From: Kiritimatiellia bacterium
GTDB taxonomy: Bacteria; Verrucomicrobiota; Kiritimatiellia; RFP12; UBA1067
NCBI GenBank assembly: GCA_028686345.1
Contig: JAQUCE010000022.1
Coordinates: 1-57,436 of the forward strand
Length of the DNA stretch: 57,436 nucleotides
Reading direction: 5' to 3'
In this document: positions 26,428 to 35,471 of the stretch, piece after piece
Layout of the letters: each line of letters begins with the position of its first letter
Numbering within the stretch: the stretch's first letter is position 1
Program-made: the position numbers and the translations under genes
Notes under the pieces: model-generated
The model's database searches: none
Told to the model about the DNA's origin: nothing
Seen by the model: the letters and a program-made list of their open reading frames with translations, nothing else

Positions 26428-28383
26428 ATGAAGGCCAACTCTTGTTTATTATTAACGCTAATCTTCTTGAATATATCCGCCGTGCTTTGCTGCCATGCGG
26501 AGCTCGTGCTGCACTGGCCCCTTGAAGAGGGGAGCGGAATAACAACCGCGGAAATCTCCGGCAATGGTCATGACGGTGTATTCACAAACCCTGATGCCAA
26601 CAATGCGTGGACAATCACAGCTCTCGCTCCAGTGCCCAGCGGCACCACCGCTGCAGTTAATATGCGGAAGGTTGCAGCCAGCGACAACTACAAAGGCGTG
26701 ACCGGCAAGGTGGAGCGGAGTGTATCCGCCTGGATTAAAACCACAGAGCTCAATGGGAACATCTGTACTTGGGGACGCGATACGCCAAGTGAAAAATTTG
26801 TTTTTCGCACACAGAGTCAGAACGGTACCCAGGGCGCAATCAGGTGCGAGGTGAACGGGGGTTTTATCGTCGGCACGCAACCGGTGGTTGACAACAACTG
26901 GCACCACGTTTTAGCTGTAGTTCCACCGCTAGAAGCACCCGATGTGATCAACATTCGTCTATATGTTGATGGCGAACTTCAAGGAGTCAGCGCCAGTACC
27001 TCCAAAGCGCTCAACACCGGCGACTTAAATGTTTTTTTTGCAGGAGAAGATAACTTTGGACAGGTGGATGAAATACGCATTTACAATCATGCCTTAAATC
27101 CCGTGGAGATCAACGCGCTCGCTGGCGTGCACGATCCCTATGCCAACGCGGTTACCACCGATGCCCCTGAGGCTTGGTGGCGTATGGGCGAGAGCACCGG
27201 CACCCGGGTTGCCAATGAAGGCACTGTCATGGCCTATGTTGATGGTAAAGCCAATAATTTTCCGCCATCCGACACCTATGTGCCAGGGTTAATTGTTTGC
27301 AGTCAGAACCGCGCCCTGCGCTTTAACGGCAGTGACAGCTGGGTTGGGTTTCCCAACCACGATGTCCTGAATACAGCCGCCAACTACGCAGCCAAGACTA
27401 TGGAGAGCTGGCTTATGCTATCCGCCTTCTCCACCAATGATCCATACCGCGTTATTTATGAACAGGGCGGTTTAACCAGCGGCTTCAACCAGTGTGTCGA
27501 GCTGGTTAATTCAAACTATTTTTTGCGTTCTGGTGCCTGGAGCAAGCAGGGCGGCAACAGATTCCCAAAACTCTACCCAGTGGTTCCAATCGAAACCGGA
27601 GTTGTGTACCACGCTGTCTCGGTGTACGACGGAGCCAAAACATGCCTGATCAAATACCTCAACGGGGCCTGCGTCGCTGCTATGAGCAATGTGAATATCA
27701 CTAATGTTCTAGCTCACGCCGATCAAGTCGCGGTTGGCATGAAAAACGGCGCGACTTTATTTTCGCCCAGCACATCGGCTGGCGGCACCAACTCATTTAA
27801 TGGTGTGATCGACGAGGTCGCCACTTACAACAAGGTTCTCTCGTTTGAACGCATCCAGGAGCACTATGTCATCGGCAGCGGCAATAACCTAGGGCTGCGC
27901 AAGGGTGTGACACGCGGTGTGATGCTGAACTACGATGCTGACAACGACAACGGTGCGGTAGGCTACATCAAGGATTCCATCGGCACACTGGATGTCAACG
28001 CGGGAAAAAATCTTTTTGACTTCGCACTGAACGGGAACGTAACGCATGTCACTTTAAGCGACCACCTTCTAGCTGGCGTGACCAATGCCTGGCGCTTTGA
28101 CGGCAGCTCTTCCGCCACCACTGAGAGCTTCCGTTCTATTACAGGTTACGCTTATATGAACAGTGCCGCAGTGGAGTTGCTCTTCAAACCCGCGGACCTA
28201 AGCGGCGATGAAGTGCTGTTTGAAAGCGGTGGCGAAAAGCAGGGCATTTCACTGGCGCTCAACGGCTCGCTGTTGCGTTTGCACGTGCGGGACAGTATCA
28301 CAGTCTCCGCCGACGCACTCTTCGACCTCAATCAACTCCCAGCTTCGCAACGCAGAGGCTTTATTCACGCAACTGGAGTTTGA
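26428..28383 (+). CDS. Secreted LamG-domain protein, frameshifted near its end
   Basis: Signal peptide (residues 1-25), then two concanavalin-A-like LamG modules: LVLHWPLEEGSG to DEIRIYNHALNPVEIN (about 26-230) and EAWWRMGESTG to DEVATYNKVLSFERIQEHY (about 245-485). A third partial module follows (AVELLFKPADLSGDEVLFESGG). The frame stops at 28383, inside what should be that module. The natural ending lies in the -1 frame (28359-28463). Such proteins are thought to bind glycans at the cell surface; no catalytic domain is seen. AAGGAAG precedes the ATG. Confidence 0.8.
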   Translation: MKANSCLLLTLIFLNISAVLCCHAELVLHWPLEEGSGITTAEISGNGHDGVFTNPDANNAWTITALAPVPSGTTAAVNMRKVAASDNYKGVTGKVERSVSAWIKTTELNGNICTWGRDTPSEKFVFRTQSQNGTQGAIRCEVNGGFIVGTQPVVDNNWHHVLAVVPPLEAPDVINIRLYVDGELQGVSASTSKALNTGDLNVFFAGEDNFGQVDEIRIYNHALNPVEINALAGVHDPYANAVTTDAPEAWWRMGESTGTRVANEGTVMAYVDGKANNFPPSDTYVPGLIVCSQNRALRFNGSDSWVGFPNHDVLNTAANYAAKTMESWLMLSAFSTNDPYRVIYEQGGLTSGFNQCVELVNSNYFLRSGAWSKQGGNRFPKLYPVVPIETGVVYHAVSVYDGAKTCLIKYLNGACVAAMSNVNITNVLAHADQVAVGMKNGATLFSPSTSAGGTNSFNGVIDEVATYNKVLSFERIQEHYVIGSGNNLGLRKGVTRGVMLNYDADNDNGAVGYIKDSIGTLDVNAGKNLFDFALNGNVTHVTLSDHLLAGVTNAWRFDGSSSATTESFRSITGYAYMNSAAVELLFKPADLSGDEVLFESGGEKQGISLALNGSLLRLHVRDSITVSADALFDLNQLPASQRRGFIHATGV

Positions 28384-28463
28384 CCATCGAGCAGATTCAA
28401 GCCAACTATCAGGCCCTAACACCGCGGATGTTTGAACCAGGCACCGTCATCTTAATTCAGTAA
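28359..28463 (+). other. Out-of-frame C-terminal tail of the LamG protein
   Basis: In the frame one base back from the main one, the text reads LYSRNWSLTIEQIQANYQAL and then TPRMFEPGTVILIQ before TAA. 'SLTIEQIQANYQAL' is a normal LamG end. An indel near 28340-28358 therefore cut the protein short. No slippery heptamer is evident, so a mutation or base-calling error is likelier than programmed shifting. Confidence 0.65.
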
Positions 28464-28509
28464 CGATCATGTCATGAACGATGATTCAGAAAAAAGGTGA
28501 CACGTTTGT

Positions 28510-28712
28510 TGTCCTGGCTTTAGGGCAGGCTAAAGTCTGTACTACAAGCGTCGGTGCCCCAAACGCTGCACGTTTGGAGCAGCCTAAAGGCTGAACAACA
28601 AACCTTACGGGGCAGACGTTTGTTGTTCACGCTTCCTTGTCACGGCGTAAAAGCGAAGCCGGAAGCGTGCTCTTTGCTTTCCGGGCGATTATTGAGAAGT
28701 TCTCTTTGTTTT
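28510..28712 (+). repeat. Dispersed hairpin repeat E, copy 3
   Basis: Contains GAACAACAAAC (28593-28603)/GTTTGTTGTTC (28618-28628), CACGCTTCC (28628-28636)/GGAAGCGTG (28661-28669) with the following CTCTTTGCTTT, and the end signature ATTATTGAGAAGTT. It lies between converging gene ends and could terminate transcription of the LamG gene. Confidence 0.75.
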
Positions 28713-28729
28713 CCCGGAGCGCGGGGCGT

Positions 28730-29929
28730 TTATTGGATCAGAGCAACTTTAAAGAAAGCCTTGTCGCGGTTCTTGGGAACACTGATTTGGGTTCGCCCTC
28801 CTGCAATGCCCTGGAATGTCTCCATGGGCGCACTCCAGCCTTTAGTGCCATTAACCCGTACTTTCTCGACTGTCCACTCTTCAAGTGGAGCGGAGACATC
28901 GGATGAGATCAAGAGCTTGTAGTGCTTGCCATCCTCGGAGTTAAAGACAATCACAAAGGTGTCCAGTTCCAGGCCGACGGCCTCCATCAGAATTGATTTA
29001 ACCTCAATCGCACTGGTAGATGAGTGCACTCGGCCCTCCTCATCAATCACTCTAAAGTTGTAGAATTCACCAACAGTCAATCCGCTGACAGTGATCTGGT
29101 AGTGGTTGGAACCAGTTCCAACGGCTTGGGCCGTCCCGATCAGAGTCCATTTACCGCCAATCCAGGCTTCAACCTTCAGGTCATCGGTTCCGTTTTCACC
29201 CACGGTATAGATATCAACCAGGAACAGACCATCAGCGCTCTGGTAAACCGAGAAATCAACTGAGGTTGAGAGCGGGTACGGGTCACCGACCGCACTGGCG
29301 ACCGAGGCCAGTGCTCCCTCACCGACCAAGCTCAGTTTTGTGATGCCGCTTGCGGATACAACGGGAGAGGCAAGAGATTGCGAGGATTTCTGCACAGGAG
29401 CAGCTGGCGTTGAAATCGAGACCTTGTACTCATTGCTTGTATAAGTTCCTTCCGGATATCTGAGGACAATGGTGATCAGATTCGTTGCGCCATGCAAAAC
29501 AGCCATGGGGGCCGAGTTATTCGTCAACTGCTGCCAATGCAAAGGGGTTGGATCGGCGCTTAAAGCGTACAGTGTGCCCTCTGTCTCAGAGCCTGTGTTA
29601 AACACGGCCAGCACCGCGGCTTGCGCGCTTTCGAAATCAGCGGTTGCCGGGAGTGTATCAAAGAGCTTCATCTGTACATACATCTGAGTAGAGGCCAGCT
29701 TTCGTCCTTGAGAATCAACAGCTGCCGCCAGGTTTGTCGTGCAGGAGAGGTCTCCTTCAAAAACGATTAGAACGCCGTTTGTTGAGATGTTTGTGTTTTC
29801 ACCAACCACAAAATCACTTGTAATCGCTCCGTTGTATGTGTCGGGTATTTCAACCGTGAGACCCAAAGAGGCAACTACAAACCCTACCATTATTGCTGTT
29901 AATGCAAAATACGTTTTCCTTATGCTCAT
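28730..29929 (-). CDS. Secreted protein of unknown function
   Basis: The 399-residue product from the ATG at 29929 (GGAAGGAT upstream) has a clear signal peptide and a beta-rich, Ser/Thr/Val-rich mature part. A possible Fn3-like segment is ITVSGLTVGEFYNFRVIDEEG. The C-terminus FFKVALIQ resembles the ends of two other secreted proteins in this window (TVILIQ, GTLILVH). No catalytic motif is seen. The open frame up to 29995 has no RBS and would spoil the signal peptide. Function unknown; an extracellular structural or binding role is a guess. Confidence 0.7.
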   Translation of the reverse strand: MSIRKTYFALTAIMVGFVVASLGLTVEIPDTYNGAITSDFVVGENTNISTNGVLIVFEGDLSCTTNLAAAVDSQGRKLASTQMYVQMKLFDTLPATADFESAQAAVLAVFNTGSETEGTLYALSADPTPLHWQQLTNNSAPMAVLHGATNLITIVLRYPEGTYTSNEYKVSISTPAAPVQKSSQSLASPVVSASGITKLSLVGEGALASVASAVGDPYPLSTSVDFSVYQSADGLFLVDIYTVGENGTDDLKVEAWIGGKWTLIGTAQAVGTGSNHYQITVSGLTVGEFYNFRVIDEEGRVHSSTSAIEVKSILMEAVGLELDTFVIVFNSEDGKHYKLLISSDVSAPLEEWTVEKVRVNGTKGWSAPMETFQGIAGGRTQISVPKNRDKAFFKVALIQ

Positions 29930-30092
29930 AATCTTATCCTTCCAAAACACTAAAACAATCATTAGCTGATTCATAACATACACATAAGGTAACAAATATT
30001 CACTGGTGTGTATAGTAGAATCATCTTTTTAGTGTCCTTTTTTTGTATTTCACCTAATTATAGTTTAATTTGAGAATATCACACCAAAACCC

Positions 30093-30121
30093 TTGAATAA
30101 TTCACCTGCTTAGCGTATCTT
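30093..30121 (+). promoter_or_regulatory. Putative purD promoter giving a near-leaderless mRNA
   Basis: TTGAAT (30093-30098) and TATCTT (30116-30121) are 17 nt apart. The -10 box ends only 7 nt before the purD ATG at 30129, so transcription would begin at or next to the start codon. No ribosome-binding site is visible upstream. Confidence 0.45.
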
Positions 30122-30128
30122 ATCAGGC

Positions 30129-31400
30129 ATGAAAATTTTTATCATTGGAGGCGGTGGACGCGAACACGCCATTGCCTGGAGAGTATCAAAGGATTCCTGC
30201 GCTCCTGACATTTACTGCGCACCAGGGAATGCCGGCACTGCAACGATTGCGACCAACCTTGCGATTGCGGCTGACGATCTGGTTCAGCTGCGAGAGTGGG
30301 CGCTCTGCAACAAGCCTGATCTGACGATTGTTGGACCGGAAGTGCCGCTCTGCCTGGGGATCACAGATCTTTTAGAAGCTGAGGGCCTGCGGGTCTTCGG
30401 CCCCTGCTGCGCTGCGGCCAGACTCGAAGGCAGTAAAGCATTCTCGAAAGAGATCATGCTTGCGGCCGGCGTGCCAACAGCGAAATCGCTCTTGTTTAAC
30501 GATCCTGGTCGGGCAATCGCCGCGCTGGACTCCTTCGGGTTGCCAGTTGTGATCAAGGCTGACGGGCTGGCCGCCGGCAAAGGGGTGATTATTGCCGCGA
30601 CCAAAGCCGAGGCAGTTGAGGCGATTCAGGCCATACTGGTTGACTCCATCTTCGGCGAGGCTGGCGCAGAGATTTTGATTGAGGAGTTTCTGGTTGGCGA
30701 GGAGGCCTCCATTCTCGCGCTGGTTGACGGAGAGCACGCTGTCATTCTCCCCTCTTCGCAGGATCACAAGCGTGTTTACAACAATGACGAAGGGCCCAAC
30801 ACAGGCGGCATGGGGGCCTACACACCGGCGCCGGTGGTGACCGACGCGCTGCTTCCGCTGATTAAAACGCAGATCATTATGCCGGTTGTATGCGAGATGA
30901 AAAAGCGCGGCTGCCCCTATAAAGGGGTGCTCTACGCGGGCTTGATGATCTCGGCGGACGGGATCAAGGTGCTGGAGTTTAACACCCGCTTTGGCGACCC
31001 TGAGACCGAGGCGATCCTGCCGCGCATTGCCGGTGACATTATTCCAGCACTGGAGGCGTGTGTTGACGGTACGCTGCGCGATGATCACATAATTGTGCGC
31101 GACAACGCCGCTGTAACAGTTGTCATGGCATCCGGCGGCTACCCTGGCCGCTACTCCAAAGGGCTTCGGATTACAGGAATTGAGGATGCCGACGCGCTGG
31201 ACGAGTGCGTTGTCTTTCATGCTGGAACAAGGGTTGAGGGTGGCGCGGTTGTAACCGACGGCGGACGGGTGCTCTCGGTCACAGCGTCCGGAGAAGATCT
31301 TAAGCAGGCAGTGGAGCGTGCTTATCAGGCAGTGTCTAAGATCTCTTTTGAAGGGGCGCACTATCGCACTGATATTGCCGCGCGCGCCTTTAACCGATAG
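30129..31400 (+). CDS. purD: Phosphoribosylamine--glycine ligase (GAR synthetase)
   Basis: Cytoplasmic ATP-grasp enzyme that joins glycine to 5-phosphoribosylamine, the second step of purine synthesis. Its 423 residues match the family length. Diagnostic stretches are MKIFIIGGGGREHAIAW, CAPGNAGT, IVGPEVPLC, FGP and the ATP-grasp blocks VIKADGLAAGKGVI, LPSSQDHKR, NTGGMGAYTPAP and FNTRFGDPETEAI. It is followed by purE (68-nt gap) and a pseudokinase gene in one probable operon. Confidence 0.97.
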   Translation: MKIFIIGGGGREHAIAWRVSKDSCAPDIYCAPGNAGTATIATNLAIAADDLVQLREWALCNKPDLTIVGPEVPLCLGITDLLEAEGLRVFGPCCAAARLEGSKAFSKEIMLAAGVPTAKSLLFNDPGRAIAALDSFGLPVVIKADGLAAGKGVIIAATKAEAVEAIQAILVDSIFGEAGAEILIEEFLVGEEASILALVDGEHAVILPSSQDHKRVYNNDEGPNTGGMGAYTPAPVVTDALLPLIKTQIIMPVVCEMKKRGCPYKGVLYAGLMISADGIKVLEFNTRFGDPETEAILPRIAGDIIPALEACVDGTLRDDHIIVRDNAAVTVVMASGGYPGRYSKGLRITGIEDADALDECVVFHAGTRVEGGAVVTDGGRVLSVTASGEDLKQAVERAYQAVSKISFEGAHYRTDIAARAFNR

Positions 31401-31467
31401 ACTTTTTTTAGAAAAACTAATTAATTTGCAACCGCGCCCTGTTGAGGGGCTGAAAAAAGGAGCTGAG

Positions 31468-31974
31468 ATGTTGAATAAACCGCTGGTAGGGATTGTAATG
31501 GGCAGTGATTCAGATTGGCCGCTGGTCAAAACAGCTGCCGAAATTTTACGGAAATTTGATGTGGACTTTGAAGTGCGGGTGATCTCCGCTCACCGCACCC
31601 CCGAGTTGGCGGCGCAGTATGCGACCACAGCAGAGGAGCGCGGGTTGCAGGTCATCCTGGCCGCAGCGGGCGGAGCTGCCCACCTCGGCGGTGTGCTGGC
31701 AGCGCACACTGTTCTGCCGGTTGTCGGGATTCCAATTCAGGGAGGCGCTCTCAACGGGTTAGACTCACTGTACGCGACAATTCAAATGCCTGCGGGCATT
31801 CCAGTCGCGACCGTGACTTTAGGCAGCGCCGGGCCGGTTAACGCGGCTCTCTTCGCAGTTCAGATTCTCGGCTCAGCCCACCCGGCGCTGCGCACGAAAT
31901 TCCATGACTATAAAGTGGAATTAAAAGAGAAGGTTGTGCAAGGCAACCAAAGAGTTAACGCCGACCTGCTTTGA
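31468..31974 (+). CDS. purE: N5-carboxyaminoimidazole ribonucleotide mutase
   Basis: Class I PurE, which moves the carboxyl group of N5-CAIR to form CAIR in purine synthesis. The 168 residues include VGIVMGSDSDWP, VISAHRTPE (active-site His), AAAGGAAHLGGVLA, PVVGIPI and QMPAGIPVATV. The frame is open upstream into purD, but the ATG at 31468 has AAAGGAG just before it. A separate PurK would be needed to supply N5-CAIR and is not in the window. Confidence 0.96.
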   Translation: MLNKPLVGIVMGSDSDWPLVKTAAEILRKFDVDFEVRVISAHRTPELAAQYATTAEERGLQVILAAAGGAAHLGGVLAAHTVLPVVGIPIQGGALNGLDSLYATIQMPAGIPVATVTLGSAGPVNAALFAVQILGSAHPALRTKFHDYKVELKEKVVQGNQRVNADLL

Positions 31975-32008
31975 GCAGTCGCGACACCCCCAAAAAAAAG
32001 AGTAACAC

Positions 32009-33811
32009 GTGAATATAGAGCGCATCGAACAACATGGGTTCAAATTACTCGATCTGGTTGAGGAAACCAGCCGGGTTTGTATCTGGCGGGCGGTTCAGAC
32101 AATGCTAGATCGCACGGTCTTGCTGGTGATTTTAAATGAGGAGGCTGCGGCAGACCCGCTTGAAACCGGATACTTCCTGCAAATCGCGCAGCACTTTGCA
32201 AAATTAAAGAGCGAGTCACTGGCGGCGATTTTTGACATTGTCAGCGCAGATGACCTGCACTACGCAGTGCTGGAGCATGTGGAGGGCAAATCAATTGACG
32301 AAATGCTACAACAGGGCGGGAGTTTGGATTTCAAGCATCTGATGCAGGTTGCGCTCTCTGTAACCGGTGCTCTCAAGCAGTTGTGGAATCACTTCAACAT
32401 TATTCACAGAAACATCAAAGGCTCCACGATTCGTTTCGATGCGCGCGGAATTGCAAAAATCACTGATTTCTCGCTGGCCATAATCGCGTCACCCGACTTT
32501 GATGTTTCGGTGATTGACAAAGGGCATGTGCTGGGTGCGCCCCCGTTTCTCTCGCCTGAGCAGAGCCGCGGGGATGAAGTCATCTCCACCGGCTCCGACA
32601 TGTACGCACTGGGCGCGCTGCTTTACTATGCCGCTACCGGCAAGGCGCCCTTCGCCGAGCTGGATGCACCGGAGATTTTAAACGCCCATCTGAGACTGCA
32701 ACTCACCCCGCCCCACCTTCTGAAGCCCGCACTGCCGCCGCTCTTTTCAAGGTTATTACATAAATTGATGATGAAAAAGCCGGAGCACCGCTATCGGAAC
32801 TGGGAGGAAGTCCAGCACGACCTGCACTGCATTGTCAACGGCCGCGAGCCTGTGTGCGCCAGCACCGACCTGACGCGGCTGAGCACGATTGAAGCGGATT
32901 TCAGCGCGCAGGCGCAGAGCGACACGCCACCGCCTACTTTTAAAATCAAGCCTAAAAAGCGTAACCAATACCTCTCCAGCATGCGGGACAGGCATGTCAT
33001 GCAACACCATGAAGCAGATGAAAAAAATCAGCGCGCCATGACCCAACTGCTGTGGTGGAGTGTTTTAATGGTGTGGTTTGCCGCACTCTTCTGGTATCGA
33101 ACCGTGCTGCAGATCGACCCGCTTCGCCGCCAGGAACTACGCCAGCGTGGCGAGGACATTGGTGCCGCTTTGGAGGAGCTGATCCCACTGGGGCAAAAGC
33201 AGCTGGAACCAGAGCTGCCAGCGGAAACCCCGGATATGGAGAGCGACGGAGCAACCAACGCGCTCGACATCTCTGAGGAGCAAGTCGCGGTGGTCGCGCG
33301 CTCCGCAACGCCGGACACGCCCTCCGCAACGCCGGACATGCCATCCGCAACGCTGGACACAATTGCCGCAGCTCTGGCAGCCAATGACATCAGTGCAGCC
33401 ATCGCCGCCATGACACTTGACAGCCAGGACTACCCCCAGCGGGAAGCGCTGATCGCACTGCTCCAGCGCGTGCCGAGCGCAGAGCAAATAGTGGCCAAAC
33501 ACCTGCTGAAAAACATTGATCAGCCGCTGGTCTTGAACTTCAAAGGGGTGCCCCGCAAAGTCATCCCCCGTGCTGTCAAAGGCCATACAGTCCAACTTGA
33601 GGCGAACGAGCGCTCCGTTAACCTTGATATTTCGACTCTCACCACTGAGCAGAAGCTGAACTGGATCGAAAAACCCGTAACCGTTGAAGAGCATATCGCA
33701 ACCGCCATGCTGCAACTGCAAAGTTCCGAGCCTGCCAAGGCCGCCTCCTACGCGGCCGGCTGTGGCGCACTGGCTGGAGCGGTTGAAAGGGCGATTGTGC
33801 TGCTGAAATAG
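32009..33811 (+). CDS. Membrane-anchored pseudokinase (Ser/Thr-kinase-like)
   Basis: Residues 10-280 have the fold markers of Hanks-type kinases (HRNIKGSTI, ITDFSLA, SPEQSRG, DMYALGALLYYAATGKAPF). The key catalytic residues are changed: the VAIK Lys is Val (VLLVIL, residue 40), the HRD Asp is Asn135, the loop Asn is Thr140 and DFG reads DFS. The glycine-rich loop is missing too. A single TM segment (WWSVLMVWFAALFWY, about 350-365) follows, and then a presumably periplasmic 235-residue domain with a degenerate SATPDTP repeat. The start is GTG at 32009, 34 nt after purE. It is probably a signalling or scaffold protein without kinase activity. Confidence 0.82.
   Translation: MNIERIEQHGFKLLDLVEETSRVCIWRAVQTMLDRTVLLVILNEEAAADPLETGYFLQIAQHFAKLKSESLAAIFDIVSADDLHYAVLEHVEGKSIDEMLQQGGSLDFKHLMQVALSVTGALKQLWNHFNIIHRNIKGSTIRFDARGIAKITDFSLAIIASPDFDVSVIDKGHVLGAPPFLSPEQSRGDEVISTGSDMYALGALLYYAATGKAPFAELDAPEILNAHLRLQLTPPHLLKPALPPLFSRLLHKLMMKKPEHRYRNWEEVQHDLHCIVNGREPVCASTDLTRLSTIEADFSAQAQSDTPPPTFKIKPKKRNQYLSSMRDRHVMQHHEADEKNQRAMTQLLWWSVLMVWFAALFWYRTVLQIDPLRRQELRQRGEDIGAALEELIPLGQKQLEPELPAETPDMESDGATNALDISEEQVAVVARSATPDTPSATPDMPSATLDTIAAALAANDISAAIAAMTLDSQDYPQREALIALLQRVPSAEQIVAKHLLKNIDQPLVLNFKGVPRKVIPRAVKGHTVQLEANERSVNLDISTLTTEQKLNWIEKPVTVEEHIATAMLQLQSSEPAKAASYAAGCGALAGAVERAIVLLK
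33303..33358 (+). repeat. Short in-frame tandem repeat in the pseudokinase gene
   Basis: A 21-bp unit (CCGCAACGCCGGACACGCC plus two bases) occurs about 2.7 times and encodes SATPDTP, SATPDMP and SATLD. It lies in the linker region of the extracytoplasmic domain and keeps the frame. Confidence 0.7.
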
Positions 33812-33986
33812 CAAAGCAAGCGTTCTCGGAGTTTTTGCCCGCGAATCGCCGCGAATGGATGTGCTGAATTGCCTGCACATTAAAAAAACTTCAATTACCA
33901 ATACAAAAGAATCTCGGTTTATGGTATCCTGATTTAATTAAAGTAAAAACAGTGAAAATATTCGTAAATTTGAGAGGGAGATAAGT

Positions 33987-35372
33987 ATGGCTGAAGCCTG
34001 GATGAATCATTTAAGTAACTTGGCTGCAAAGAATAGTTTAGTGGACTCAGAGTTGTATACAAAATACAATGTCAAACGTGGCTTGCGCGACCTGACCGGC
34101 AAGGGCGTGCTGGCAGGGCTGACACGTATTGGCGAGGTGCAGGCTCAAACAGTTGTTAATGGCGAGTCTGTTCCCGCGCCAGGATGTTTGATCTACCGCG
34201 GCATCGACATTCGTGATCTAGTCAGCGGGTTTTTCGCTGACAAGCGCAGTGGCTTTGAAGAGGCCTGCTATCTTCTCATGTTCGGCGAGCAGCCGGACCA
34301 CAAGGAGCTGGCACGCTTTAAAGAGCTGTTAGTCACCAACCGTGACTTGCAGAGTGATTTTCTGCACGACTCAATCCTCAAAGTTCCCAGCCGCGATGTA
34401 ATGAACGCCATTGCCCGGGCAGTTCTCGCCTTATATGCCACAGATAACAACCCGGATGCAACCGATCTGCCCAATGTGTTACGCCAATCGCTGACACTGA
34501 TCGCCATCTTCCCGCTGCTGGTAGTCTACAGCTACCAGGCGCACGCCTATCAGTATAAAAATAAAAGCCTTGTCATTCACAGCCCCGATCCTAAGCTCAG
34601 TACAGCTGCGAATTTCTTGCATATGCTGCGCCATGACAGTGCCTACACACCACTTGAAGAGCAGTTGCTTGACCTCTCACTCGTGCTGCATGCTGAACAC
34701 GGCGGCGGCAACAACTCAAGCTTTACCACCCATGTTGTCACCTCCACCGGCACTGACACCTACTCGGCGGTGGCCGCCGCGCTCGGCGCACTCAAAGGAC
34801 CGCGTCACGGCGGGGCTAACATCAAAGTGGTGCAGATGTTTGACGATATGCAGCAAACACTCAAGAACTGGGATAATGACCGAGAGATTGAAGATTATCT
34901 AGCCAAACTGCTGCAAAAAGAGGCGTTTGACAAATCCGGGCTGATCTATGGTATGGGCCATGCCGTGTACTCGATCTCTGACCCGCGCACACTTATCATC
35001 CGCGAACAGGTGGCACGCCTGGCGCGTGAGAAAGGGCGGGAGGAAGAGTACCGTCTCTATGAAAAAGTCGAGGGCTTGGCGCCCGCTGTGATTGCCAGCA
35101 AACGCACGATTTATAAAGGTGTCAGTGCTAACGTCGATTTTTATTCAGGGCTGCTCTACCGCCTGCTGGATATTCCACCAGAGCTGTTTACCCCTCTCTT
35201 CGCAATGTCGCGGATCGCCGGCTGGAGCGCGCATCGCATCGAAGAGATCGCCAACTCCGGCAAAATCATCCGCCCGGCCTATAAAAGTGTGGTTGAACAT
35301 GTGTCCTACGTGCCGATCGTCGCACGTCCGCCACTGTGGCTGGACAATGACAATCACAACCCGTCAAAATAG
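33987..35372 (+). CDS. gltA: Citrate synthase family protein
   Basis: Condenses acetyl-CoA with oxaloacetate (or, in relatives, propionyl-CoA) at the entry of the TCA cycle. All catalytic residues are recognisable: His in LHAEHGGGNNSSFTT, His in GMGHAVYSISDPR and Asp in ANVDFYSGL; the oxaloacetate-binding Arg is in RIAGWSAHRIEE. The 461-residue length and long N-terminus fit a subset of citrate/2-methylcitrate synthases found in anaerobes. GAGAGGGAG precedes the ATG, and a hairpin terminator follows at 35425. 2-methylcitrate synthase cannot be excluded. Confidence 0.92.
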   Translation: MAEAWMNHLSNLAAKNSLVDSELYTKYNVKRGLRDLTGKGVLAGLTRIGEVQAQTVVNGESVPAPGCLIYRGIDIRDLVSGFFADKRSGFEEACYLLMFGEQPDHKELARFKELLVTNRDLQSDFLHDSILKVPSRDVMNAIARAVLALYATDNNPDATDLPNVLRQSLTLIAIFPLLVVYSYQAHAYQYKNKSLVIHSPDPKLSTAANFLHMLRHDSAYTPLEEQLLDLSLVLHAEHGGGNNSSFTTHVVTSTGTDTYSAVAAALGALKGPRHGGANIKVVQMFDDMQQTLKNWDNDREIEDYLAKLLQKEAFDKSGLIYGMGHAVYSISDPRTLIIREQVARLAREKGREEEYRLYEKVEGLAPAVIASKRTIYKGVSANVDFYSGLLYRLLDIPPELFTPLFAMSRIAGWSAHRIEEIANSGKIIRPAYKSVVEHVSYVPIVARPPLWLDNDNHNPSK

Positions 35373-35424
35373 CCCCTCGCACGTGTGTACCAAGCGCATT
35401 GAAAGCAAGAATTAAGTTTGTTGT

Positions 35425-35450
35425 GCACGCTTCAGCGTGCTCTTTGTTCT
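35425..35450 (+). terminator. Rho-independent terminator after citrate synthase
   Basis: GCACGC (35425-35430), loop TTCA, GCGTGC (35435-35440) and then TCTTTGTTCT. The sequence around it (GTTTGTTGTGCACGCTTC, then GTGCTCTTTGTTCTC) is a compact relative of repeat E, suggesting that the repeat's end module works as a terminator. Confidence 0.55.
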
Positions 35451-35471
35451 CTAACCTGTAATTAACAAGAT

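Noticed and set aside
26428-28463. Programmed -1 frameshift in the LamG gene
   Set aside because: No X-XXY-YYZ slippery heptamer followed by a stem-loop is evident near 28340-28380.
30372-31529. 385-residue open frame opposite purD
   Set aside because: purD on the plus strand is unmistakable, and the antisense frame has low-complexity composition and no RBS.
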